The notes below the pieces were generated by a model. That model saw nothing but the letters and a program-made list of their open reading frames with translations, did no database searches and was not told where the DNA came from. From Protonemura montana (lineage: Eukaryota > Arthropoda > Insecta > Plecoptera > Nemouridae): a stretch of 64,000 nt of DNA. This document shows, in pieces, positions 26,775 to 38,500 of this stretch; the stretch's first letter is position 1; every line of letters begins with the position of its first letter. The translations under genes were made by a program, and so were the position numbers. Location of the stretch: NCBI GenBank assembly GCA_947568835.1, contig OX387607.1, positions 15,923,701 through 15,987,700 on the forward strand, in the 5' to 3' direction.

Positions 26775-27104
26775 GGGCTCGGGCTCGTGCTTGTGCTCGT
26801 GCTCGTGCACGGGTTCGGGCTCGTGCTCGCGCTTGTGCTCGTGCACGGGTACGTGCTCGTGCTCGTGCTCGTGTTCGGGCTCGTGCTCGTGCACGGGTCC
26901 GGGTTCTGGCTCGTGCTCGTGCTCGTGCACGGGTCCGGGTTCTGGCTCGTGCTCGTGCTCGTGCTCGTGTTTGTGCTAGTGCTTGTGCTAGTGCTAGTGC
27001 TAGTGCTTGTGCTAGTGCTTGTGCTAGTGCTAGTGCTTGTGCTAGTACTAGTGCTAGTGCTCGTGCTCGTGCTTGTGCTCGGGTTTGTGCTAGTGCTAGT
27101 GCTA

Positions 27105-27136
<32 letters not shown>

Positions 27137-27278
27137 GTTCGTGCTAGTGCTAGTGCTAGTGCTAGTGCTAGTGCTAGTGCTTGTGCTAGTGCTAGTGCTA
27201 GTGCTAGTGCTAGTGCTTGTGCTAGTGCTAGTGCTAGTGCTAGTGCTAGTGCTAGTGCTAGTGCTAGTGCTAGTGCTA

Positions 27279-27312
<34 letters not shown>

Positions 27313-27334
27313 ACGGGTCCGGGTTCGGGCCCGG
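26775..27334. repeat. Hexanucleotide minisatellite, about 93 copies
   Basis: Units GTGCTC, GTGCTA and GTGCTT, with longer GC-rich variants (GTGCACGGGTTCGGG) at both ends. From about 26941 to 27312 the phase never shifts. The 6-bp period opens several long frames (LV, ST, RA or HE repeats) on both strands; these are artefacts. Variants cluster, with GTGCTA in the middle and GTGCTC at the flanks. Confidence 0.97.
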
Positions 27335-28775
27335 GAACTCGAGTTTTCCAAGAAAAATATCGCATGAAGTTCCGTCATTGGTAAGATATTTGCGTGGTTG
27401 CTTCATGTTTTTTCTATCAAAGTAATTGGATTCTTTCGTTGCGTCGTTTAAGTATCATTTCACGCTGCGAAGAAAATGGGCCCCATTTATACGTAATAAG
27501 CTTTCATGTATATACCGAGAATATTATAAGCTAAATCATTTAGATTTGATTGATGAAATTAATTCACTATAATTCATCTCAATTTCAATTGCATTTCTCC
27601 ATGCATCTTGTTGTATAAATAATTCACGGCAATGCGCTGTAATTCTTTCTGATTCGCTAATTTATCACCTTTACAATTCTTTACAAGACAATGATTTCGA
27701 CCTTCGTGCGATCTTAAGTGAATTGCAAGAGGTAAACTATACTTGCTCCATAAGTTCCTGCACATAGAATCAAAGTGCATCACAATATTATTAAGGTAAT
27801 TACCAAGGAAATACTTGCTTGTACCCTTATGTATATCGCTAATTGGTGGGTGGTTACATAATTAAAAGCATATTGCATTTAAAGTCGCTCATCGTTTAGA
27901 ATTATTTTTATCTTTCCAGTGTAAACTGCTTCTGTTCTTCAAGGTGTTCTATGTACGTCTTGTATGAAATGTATGTAATTACTTTTGAATATTCTAGTTT
28001 TCATGCGCTAAAGTAATCGGGTAAAGACTTGTGCCAAGAGAAATCTTATATCAAACGGATTCCTATGAAATGACAGAATCATGCAAAGAAAGTTAAATAT
28101 TACCTGTGATATTACTGTATTATTAATTAACGTCTCAACGGTGAGATGTCCGATTTAGACAACTGAGTTTGCAGCGTTGGCCTGTCATTTTGAAAACCTG
28201 GAAAAAATGTGCATTTCATAAAATCCACCGCTCACTTGAAAAGATTATCTTGCTGAAAATTGAATGCGTTCAGAAGGCTCTGGAAAACATATTAGCGACC
28301 TAGAAAAAAAATAGCCATATGATACAATTCGCAAATTAAACATTTAAATCTCGCGTGATTTAAACACGAAGCCCGTAAAATGGTAACATTAAATTCAAAT
28401 TGTTTTCAGTTCAATTTAAAAACGATTTAACTTTTATTAGACTCTCGTGAACTAGGCTAGCAGCCTGTAGCCATCAACACCGCTCACTTCTGGTTAGAAA
28501 AAAAACACATACATAAAAACTTATCGACGCTAATAAAAAATAGTCCAATAAAAATTATTGTGTCGATATCCAGGGAATAATAATAATAAAGTATTAAACG
28601 TGAATACCGCCGCGGGGCTCAAACCTATAAACCGTCACTTCTTGTCTCAATCAATTTTGACAAAATTATTCATCGGACCCAACGAAAAGCGAACTCAGAT
28701 TTACAAGTTAATTAAGACGTGCTTTGGTCGTCGCTGTCGGCTGGCAATAAAACAAGCAGAGAACACCATCTAGTC
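27335..28775. other. Intergenic non-coding stretch
   Basis: Nothing recognised; only short frames. Confidence 0.45.
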
Positions 28776-29313
28776 CACGAGCAACGAGTCACGAGCAACG
28801 AGCCACGAATCACGAGCCACGAGCCACGAGCCACGAGCCACGAGCCACGAGCCACGAGCCACGAGCCACGAGCAAAGAGCCACGAGCATCGAGCCACGAG
28901 CTACGAGCCACGAGCTACGAGCCACGAGCTACGAGCCACGAGCTACGAGCCACGAGCCACGAGCAACGAGCAACGAGCAACGAGCAACGAGCAACAAGCA
29001 ACGACTCACGAGCAACGAGCCACGAGCAACGAGCAACAAGCAACGAGCCACGAGCAACGAGTCACGAGCAACGAGCCACGAGCAACGACTCACGAGCCAC
29101 GAGCAACAAGCAACGAGCCACGAGCAACGAGTCACGAGCAACGAGCCACGAGCAACAAGCCACGAGCCACGAGCAACGAGCAACGAACCACGAGCCACGA
29201 GCAACGAGCCACGAGCCACGAGCCACGAGCAACGAGCCACGAGCAACGAACCACGAGCAACGAGCAACTAGCCACGAGCCACGAGCCACGAGCCACGAGC
29301 AACGAGCAACAAG
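28776..29313. repeat. 7-bp minisatellite, about 77 copies
   Basis: Unit CACGAGC or AACGAGC with rarer TACGAGC, AACAAGC and TCACGAG variants. Frames through it (SHEPRAT-type on plus, LVARGSW-type on minus) arise because 7-bp units close a 21-bp, seven-codon cycle; they are not genes. Confidence 0.96.
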
Positions 29314-29710
29314 TTATTACAACGTCACCGTTCAGCGACCGTCAAATGATTCGCAAATTCAATTCTTCCAGCTAACATTACGACATCTGTGCACCGACGC
29401 TTTCATAACGCGATTCCCAATCCAATGCAATGTTATAATTAGCTATCAAAATAATACAACCTATTGATATCAACGGTTGTTTCTTTGAATGAAACAGAAT
29501 GAAGACTCTGCATTGCCGCGCGGTGCTCATATGTCGTTGTTGCCTGATTGTTTATGGACGTGATGTTGCTTGTCTTGTAGTTTGAGATGGTACCCCTCCC
29601 AAGGTGTATACCTCACGCCTCTGTTCCTTTGATCTTTGCCGCCGCCGTAGCGTCCTCGTGGGCTCAGCCCGATCCTCGGGTCTCCGGTACAGACCATGCA
29701 GGTGATGGGG
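29314..29710. other. Short spacer between two minisatellites
   Basis: A GC-rich part at 29580-29700 is open on the minus strand (residues such as RYTPWEGYHLKLQDKQ), but no family is recognised and no splice structure can be established. Confidence 0.4.
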
Positions 29711-30826
29711 ATAGCACTGACTAGCACTGATCAGCACTGACCAGCACTGGCTAGCACTGACCAGCACTGACTAGCACTGGCTAGCACTGACTAGCACTGA
29801 CTAGCACTGACTAGCACTGACCAGCACTGGCTAGCACTGACTAGCACTGACTAGCACTGACTAGCACTGGCTAGCACTGGCTAGCACTGACTAGCACTGA
29901 CTAGCACTGACTAGCACTGACCATCATTGGCTAGCACTGACTAGCACTGACTAGCACTGACTAGCACTGACTAGCACTGGCTAGCACTGACTAGCACTGA
30001 CCAGCACTGGCTAGCACTGACTAGCACTGACTAGCACTGGCTAGCACTGACTAGCACTGATCAGCACTGGCTAGCACTGACTAGCACTGACTAGCACTGA
30101 CTAGCACTGACTAGCACTGACTAGCACTGACTAGCACTGACTAGCACTGACTAGCACTGGCACGCACTGGCTGGCACTGGCCAGCACTAGCTAGCACTGA
30201 CTAACACTGACTAGCACTGGCTAGCACTGACTAGCACTGGTTAGCACTGGCTAGCACTGGCTAGCACTGACTAGCACTGACTAGCACTGGCTAGCACTGG
30301 CTAGCACTGACTAGCACTGGCTAGCACTGACTAGCACTGACTAGCACTGATCAGCACTGATCAGCACTGACCAGCACTGGCTAGCACTGATCAGCACTGA
30401 CCAGCACTGACCAGCACTGGCTAGCACTGATCAGCACTGACCAGCACTGACCAGCACTGACCAGCACTGGCTAGCACTGACTAGCACTGACTAGCACTGA
30501 CTAGCACTGATCAGCACTGACCAGCACTGGCTAGCACTAACTAGCACTGGCTAGCACTGGCTAGCACTGGCTAGCACTAGCTAGCACTGACCAGCACTGG
30601 CTAGCACTGACTAGCACTGACTAGCACTGACTAGCACTGACTAGCACTGACTAGCACTGATCAGCACTGACCAGCACTGGCTAGCACTGGCTAGCACTGA
30701 CTAGCACTGACTAGTACTGACTAGCACTGACTAGCACTGACTAGCACTGACTAGCACTGACTAGCACTGACTAGCACTGACTAGCACTGACTAGCACTGA
30801 CTAGCACTGACTAGCACTGACTAGCA
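29711..30826. repeat. 10-bp minisatellite, about 111 copies
   Basis: Unit CTAGCACTGA with variants CTAGCACTGG, CCAGCACTGG, CCAGCACTGA and TCAGCACTGA. The whole 1.1 kb stays in exact 10-bp register. Recurrent runs such as TCAGCACTGA-CCAGCACTGG suggest higher-order duplications of several units. No coding sense. Confidence 0.98.
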
Positions 30827-33800
30827 TCTGAACTGAAACGTTTAGACACTTCACATGTTGATCTGGGAAGATGCTCGGGGATGACTGATTTTCAGTGTGG
30901 GGGCGTTGAAAATCATGGCACGCAAAGGGAAAAATTCCTGTTGAATATTTGCTGAATGAACGCAGTTTTTTTTTTTCGCGATTGGTTTACTGAGTTGGTT
31001 TTGATGTCATCTTTGAGTCGTTAAACGAATTGTTCAAATGAGCTCGGTATTGGTTTCGACCGGCTTTTTAAAGCGGTTAATTCTTATGCTTCAGCGCACA
31101 TTAGAATACATTTCACATTTTGCATGCAGAACCACACAGGGATCTTGCAAATGAACATCATTTTGTTGTTTTTCTGCGCCTAACTAAAAGATTGTGTTCT
31201 AGTTGAATGCGTTTCCAACTCATGATCTCTTCATCATAACACGGAATATAATTCCAGACATAGTTTGCCATGAAACATGACAAATCATGAAAAGTTGATA
31301 CAAATTAGACCATCATTTCGATTGCGTCAATTTTGCCCGAGGAGGATCAAGCTTTCTTGTAACAAACAAAGGTGGAAAATAGGAATGACAAGCCGACACA
31401 TGGACTCCCTTCCATCTGTGTGTTGGGCCTCGTGGATTGAAACAGCATTGTTATTAAATTGATTAATTATATTTGAGGCGTTTAGAACGGATGGATCCTA
31501 TAGGTGCATTGCGTGGCTTCGTAGAAATTGCCCCCTAATCTACCGTTAATTACTCAATTAGTCGACACGGTGGTCCTCGATGGTTCATCTCGATGGTCCG
31601 GCCAGACTTGCAGAGTTAATGATATGATGATGGCGAACATTATCTTTCAATACCCGCTCGTGGACCGCACAATTATGTTATTTTCTGATAAATTTCAATA
31701 ATTCTCTCTTATAAAATCATAGTTTTTAACTAAAATTATCAACAATGACTCAATAACGAATAAAGAGAGAGGCGATACGGAGATGTTTCGTCGAGTAATT
31801 TATCCTAATTGATTTTAATAAGTTTACATTTCCTTATTATATGAAATAAAATAGTCACAAAAGTAACGTATAACCATCCAAGTCGTGACTTACCAGCACA
31901 TTTCGATGCTATCTTCGAAAAGGATTTGTGAATTAGAAAGCAAAGATGCTATGCTTGTCACACGGGCAATTAAAATAGCAGTGAAGCTCACCACGTTCTT
32001 TTCCTCTCGAAGAAAAGATATCAAGTTTCTTTCAATTAATCCCAAGTGAAAATTCAATCACGACCTTCCGCTAAGAAAATACACTCTCCAATCAGTCCAG
32101 CACGCGATCATACTAATTACTAATTACCTACAAGTAATAATCACACATTTCAAACATAAAACATATTTTTCCAAACACACACAAACCTGCATTTACTAAA
32201 CCAGCCTTTCTGCAAAGCACTAATTTACATAACAAGTACTATCAAATCAACTAAGAAGCATATTTATCAAATATCAGCATCTCTTATATGAATCTGTCAA
32301 TCCACACATGGTATTCTTGTCGGTGCGGATCTGTGAATGATTCCTTCCTAGGTGAGCTACTTAGTGGCTGGCGTGACTACTGGAGTTGCCAGAAGGGACG
32401 CCTGGCATATCCCAGACCTGCTGTCGGTGCTGAGGCCACCTAGACAGGTACCTTCAAGTCAGAGGCGGTCTCTGCCTGCCCTTTTCTATCGCCTCCACGC
32501 TGACGAGGACCACACCACGTGGCCGCCTCTCTTTCTCTCTCAAACGGAACCAAATAATAATCACAGAACACGAGAAAACTACTCAAGACATGTCTTGCAA
32601 GATGGTATGTTATGGGTCTATATCAAGGAATATACACCGATCCTTACGTGTCAAATTAATTGAAGTACATCACGAATATAGAATTTAATTTTTTTATTGT
32701 TGAAACAGATTGCAGACTCGCATTTAATTTTTTTCTGTTGATATTGAAATGTGTTGTATATTTTAAGTCAAAGTCTACATAAAAATGGAGTAAGTTATCA
32801 AGAGTTTTTTGCAAGCCTGAGTTAGCAACGTAGCTATACAAAGGCTGGCTCGTCTTGTGGGGTCCACGTTCAATCACGGACTGAAATTAGGAGCCGGCCA
32901 CTCTGGCCATCACCTCAGGTGTAGGAACCAGGGACAGGCGCGCGATAAATTGGGCTTATTACACGAGGGACGCGGCAAATGAGATATTATATTGTGTAGT
33001 TATATCCGTCAAGCCGGTCGGTGTGTGGAGGGGTGCCAGTGATCAACGAGGACCGGTCTGTGGTGGGACGGTTGGGTGGTGGGGGGTGAAACAATTTGTA
33101 GTTTTGATAGCGGATGACGCGGGGTATGTGACGTTGGGTCACGCTTTGTTGCTTGCTGGGATAAATAGTTTCGAGGAAATGGGATGGAAGCCATTATTCC
33201 CATGGTGATGACCGCGTCGTCGGCCGGTCGAATGAGAAATGGGGACAGCGCGGAAATTGTTTTCAACAAATTTAACGAACGAGGAAAATTGTGCAAAGAA
33301 AAATGCTAACTGCACGCGGCGGCGTATGAATTTTACTGAGCTGTGATTATATAAACTTAAAGGAGATCGTGACTGTAATTTGAATTTGTGAAGGCGAGCG
33401 GTTTGTCAACAGAACCTGTCGGCTTTGTCAAGGGATATATTCACAATTACACAAGTTGAGCAATCGTCCCACGCGTTCGAATGGCACCTACTCATAATCG
33501 GGGAACCCTTTTATCGCATCGAATTCTTTCTCTTCTTAAACGAAATGACTGCAATTACGATCGGGATCACGCCTATCGCGCTCTCTTACAAGAAAACGTC
33601 ACTTCGATGTCTTGAATGGAGCAAGTATCAGCTCTTGTAGAGGGCCTTGGTGTTGATAGAGAGAGGCTAACCCTCAACGGGCGCCATGTTGGAAAGAGTT
33701 TCAGATCCACTGCGAACCGGCTGTTCAGCTGCAGGAGCTAGTTATATTTTCTCTGTGCTTTGAAAAATGGAAATATTTTCTTGAGAAGCATTTATATAAC

Positions 33801-35433
33801 CTGAATTCAAACATGGTCGCGACCGTGACACATATTAAAATTTGATTTTTTTCAGGTAAATTTTACAAAATGTTACTAAAAAGTCAAAATAATACAAAAT
33901 ATTGTATTTGTTTCTTTATACCTAGATATCGTGTCGATCTAAAGTGTCACTGTACTGTTAGAAAGTCAAGACACCGCGGATATCGCTGCAAGATACGCAT
34001 GTTTATTTGATATGGCCGACCACCAATCAGGCAACTCCCTCGACACCCAAGCTCTCCGCTGATCCCACAAATCCTCGAGTGAATAATTCACCTCTGGGCC
34101 GACACGGGGAGGATTCGACCGATATGCACAAGGACCGGCCGCTCCTGACTTCTACTATAATTTCACTGGATTGGTCATGCTTTGATCGGCCTCCAGCCGC
34201 GGCTTGCAACGCGCGTTTAAAGACTCACACTAATTTACATCTGGCTTAATTAGGTAGGCCTAACCTTTATCTCATTATACCCTTCCTAGCCCATGTGCTG
34301 CATAAGCCGCGTTATGCCTTGGCATATAGAACACATGACGAATAATGAAGATATATTCTAGATTCCAATTATCTTAAGATGACTAACATTATGTCATTAT
34401 GAAGAATGTTGAATGCGAATATTTTATTGAGGTATGGTTTTTAATTAGGATGTAAGAATGGTTAACATGAGGCTAATTACATGCGTGTGTGTGTGTATTT
34501 TTCTGCTTACACATGTGTGATACGCCACTTTTAGCAAACCCGTGATATTTAAAAGCGAAGTGAAAGGAAATGGGCGAAATGAAAAGAAACATATCATTAC
34601 GATGTTTTATTACCGTGCGCAATTCGTAGCCCGTATAATCCTGTAATTAATTACGAATGATGGTATCATATGATGTTCACTCAAACAACATGGATTATTC
34701 AAACAAGTTTTAGATTTAATTCGATTTTTATTAAACGCGGGTGTTTGAAAATAAACTTACTTTATTGCCATGACGTTCATTCACGCTGAATGCTTGCAAA
34801 AAATGTCTATCAAAAACCCAGTTCAGGACATTAACGTCCCCGCATGGCAATCAGAGAAAAGGTACTTTTGATTGGCAAGTTTCTCAACCTACCGCCATAT
34901 TGAAATCACTCTCCAAACGCCCCCCACATAAACCACGTTGGTTTTCCACGACGAATAAATGGCCGAAAATGACGCCGATGAATAACGCCAAACTTGTCTC
35001 GTGTCTCGGGCCAATTTGTCGACACCAGCCAAGCCAGCTAATTGGCTTCACGTCAATCATCACCACGATATGGACAATGTACTCTGTATGTGCACTAACA
35101 TGTGTAGCCAACTCAGCGCCGACAAATTCGGTCGGAGCACGGCATGCCAACCGACGTCGAATATATATATATATCTCGAACTTGTGACCTCTCGAAAGCC
35201 TCTTATTATTATCATTAGTGATTACGCTAGTTCTTAGCTTGTGTGCTCGAGCACCCAGTGCTAAGGTGCAGTGGCGTTCCGCAGGGATTGTTTCTAGGTC
35301 CGAGAAAGTTTTCTAGTTGAAGAGGAGCTGGTTTAATATTTAGAGCGAGTTACTGTCCGGTAAAATTGACCCCTTCGAACAAACGTGAATCGAAACTAGG
35401 CAACGCATGCCATGAATAAAGATATAGGTCACT
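30827..35433. other. Intergenic stretch with weak exon-like segment
   Basis: No gene is confidently recognised. GC-richer patches lie at 32340-32540, 32880-33250 and 34040-34200. A minus-strand open segment at 32656-32880 follows a good-looking acceptor (CTAATTTCAG) and encodes IERGPHKTSQPLYSYV; its family is unknown. Confidence 0.4.
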
Positions 35434-35591
35434 AAGAAAAATTATTTGAAATGCGTTTTGAATGCTAAGTAAAGGACAACTAAATTTCCCAAAGTTTCGT
35501 AACATGTACTAGTTTCAAAACCCATTTCAAATAGTTTTTCTTAAAACTAGTGCTAAGGATAAATCAAATAGACATGAATCTAAAAACATTC
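35434..35591. mobile_element. Foldback family copy, inverted dimer with 12-bp target duplication
   Basis: The direct repeat ATATAGGTCACT occurs at 35422-35433 and 35592-35603, exactly flanking a 158-bp element. The left part is the reverse complement of the family (TTTGAAATGCGTTTTGAATGC), the right part is in sense (CAAAACCCATTTCAAATAG) and ends with ATGAATCTAAAAACATTC. The hairpin region is partly deleted. Length and structure match a non-autonomous element. Confidence 0.88.
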
Positions 35592-38500
35592 ATATAGGTC
35601 ACTGTTTGGAAAAATGTCACACACTGTTTGGCAGTTTTCACATATCCTGGTAGTTAATTATCAAATCATTTCTTGCCTGCTTGGTGCTTAGTAATTGTTT
35701 TGCTTAAAGTCATGTTTGGTACGCACTGATCGACTGTTCAGACTTCTGTTCTGTACAGAGTCAAAGCATTGCAGAAACATGTTCGCTATGCTTTTCCAGA
35801 GATAGCATATCGTCCACAAATGAGCCGAATAGAGAGAAGGCGAGACATAACTAAATAATCAAACAATGCCATCTATCATAAGACTTTCAGTACTTCCTTA
35901 TGCGAGTTCCTCTTGACACATTCTGTGAGCGCTTTATCTGTGATTTCATCATATAACTGCATTTAATTGATTCAAATAACTGCAAATTCTGCGATCGTCG
36001 ATGGTAGGTACCTCCATGCCGGGTTTTCGGCCCCTGCGGATACGCCACTGACGCCGACCGAAGGGAGCGAAGTCGCGTGCGCTCGGCACATGAGACCGAT
36101 CATGGGCACACAATTCCAACTTTGAACCAATAAAATCGTGGCGGTCGCAGCAGCAGATTATTCAAATGAGAGGTTCGCCCGCTCGCTCGCAGAGGGGGCG
36201 ACCAGAACGTGCAGTTGGAAAAGGCCAATGTTACTATTTATAAGCAATAGCTTTCCTTAATGTTTCTTATTACGTATTTGATATATACTGTTAGAAAGTT
36301 CACAAGGATTCGATTGGTCATGATTTTTAAATCTATGATAAATATGACTCGATTTAAAATCAAGTCTCGTGGCATTTTAAGCGCCGATGATTAGCAATTG
36401 GCATTTGAAAATAAAGCTTTCAGGCGATTACTATTCGTTCTTTCTAAAAACAAAATAAAACTGGTGCAATCAAATGTATCTCGGCTCATGCAGGATCCAA
36501 TCGGCACTGAAGTACACCCCTCGGCAGTCATTTTTTAATGAAGACAGCAAAGCGTCAGCTGTCACAATCAACGAAAAGCGGGACACAATTATGTTTATTT
36601 GGTGTCTCGGCGTATTAGAAAAGCTTCAGATAGGTAATTGTTTCATTACACTATCATTAAACCAGCTCCAACCGTAGATTAATTCTAATTGGTGGTTCAA
36701 TTTCGGTCGGTCGAAATTCAATTACGAGTTTAAGGGTTCTGTCAAATTATAGGTTAGTTCTGTCATAACAACGCGGTGTAGGTCGAACCCCCAAGCAGAT
36801 TGGTGCGTAGGATTTCTTCCCCCATGTGCTGTCCTTTTATTAACCCATTATTTTCACGCCGACCGTGCCGGGGTGGTTAGGTTATGTAGCAATCACCAAC
36901 ACCTGCATTACACATTTGAAATTGGAAAACCACAAACCGACATCCTCGGATTGGACTGTACGAACCGAGTTGGCTGATTCCACACATGCATCTAACTTCT
37001 TCTATATACCCGATGCAAAGGATTGCACCAATAAAGTTTAAAATAATTCCCATATCATATACCTACATTCCTCCCATAAAATCGACCAATGCAATTTATA
37101 AGGCTATCAAAGTTTTAATTTAACTTTTCTTTAAACACGTTTTATACTGATTGCTCTAATTGGTTTCAATTGCATTTATAACCACAGATCCCAACTTGTG
37201 CTCGAACTTTACAGATTATAAGCAAAAACTCGACATCAAATAGCATCAAAAAACACTTTTGATTGAAAAATTCAGTTGAAAAAAGCAAAAGTCATCATGA
37301 ATTCCATAAAAATATTGCGCTCACAATAACAAACAATATATATAGCAATCGTTTTAAAACGAACTTATACACGTTTTACAGGAAACGAAACTAATTGGCA
37401 GAATGGAAGTAATAACAGAAACCCGAACGCAGTACACGCATCGTAAAACGAGGGACTCCATTACTGGGTGCTTAGATATTATATGGCACCTGCTTCTTAT
37501 CCCTTTACCTAATTTATGTGCCGTACATCCTTGCCGCACAAACCCACTGCACGGCTTCTTGATTGGTTCCTTCGAGACAAGCTGATTGGCTTTTCGATAC
37601 AGAACGAGGGTTTGTGTAAATAGCCACTCCCAAAGAACACAACTGAAGACACCTGCCCGATTCTTCCACACTTGGTTTCCCCTTCGCCCCAAGGTGCTGC
37701 GTGCCACAGCACGTACCATATACCAGAGGTGGGCCATCCTATGCTAGAACTCTTTTATTGAGGATTCACTACCAAAAAATCTACATTACATCTCTATTTA
37801 ATAATTTATGATGATAGTTGAGATCGTATGTCTTATCTTGATGGATTGCAGCTATTGTTTTTAGAGCAGCTTTTCGGGGATTGTAAACTTGTCGCGGTGC
37901 TCTTTAAGAATATATCAAACATTTTTTTTTTCAGTTAATACTTAGTATCTAAAAGAGCAGCTGCTTTAAATATAGGAATACCGATCTCCCCGATATTTCA
38001 TCAACTTTCAAATCAACATCTCATGCGGCGAACAAATTTTAAATTTCGTCTAAAATTCGGTAAGTTTTTTTAACTAATTTTATACACCCTTCCAGAAGCG
38101 ATGCGGATGGAAAGGGGGATGCTTTCATCATTAAAACAATTTCACAGTGAAACTATAATGAATCTCACGTTAAAGTGTGAAGAAGAAAGAATACAGATGA
38201 CCGCGGAGACGCCGCCATATCAACTTATCAAGTGAACACATATGCTGCAGTCAAGATTTATATCTCTCGGCATTATGAAATCGTCCACGCGGCGGCTTCT
38301 TTGCATCATTTGCCGTCACTTTTAAGTAGCCATCAGCTAAATTGCAATATTAAGAACTAATTTATACTACATTGTTGAGCGTATTTTAATTGACGGTGCC
38401 GGCTAGAGGAAGAGGTGAATGAAGAAGTGGAGACGAAACGGGGATGAGAGCACATATATATATATCTCGCCTGTCCCTCTTACACTTACCAAGACGCTGA

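Noticed and set aside
26684-27425. Open frames up to 240 codons through the hexamer array
   Set aside because: They are simple translations of a 6-bp repeat, open in several frames on both strands.
28719-29375. 218-codon SHEPRAT-repeat frame
   Set aside because: Arises from the 7-bp minisatellite; the opposite strand is equally open.
29711-30826. CRISPR array
   Set aside because: Contiguous 10-bp units with no spacers, in a eukaryotic genome.
37354-37737. 127-codon minus frame
   Set aside because: No domain, and a plus-strand frame overlaps it; likely chance.
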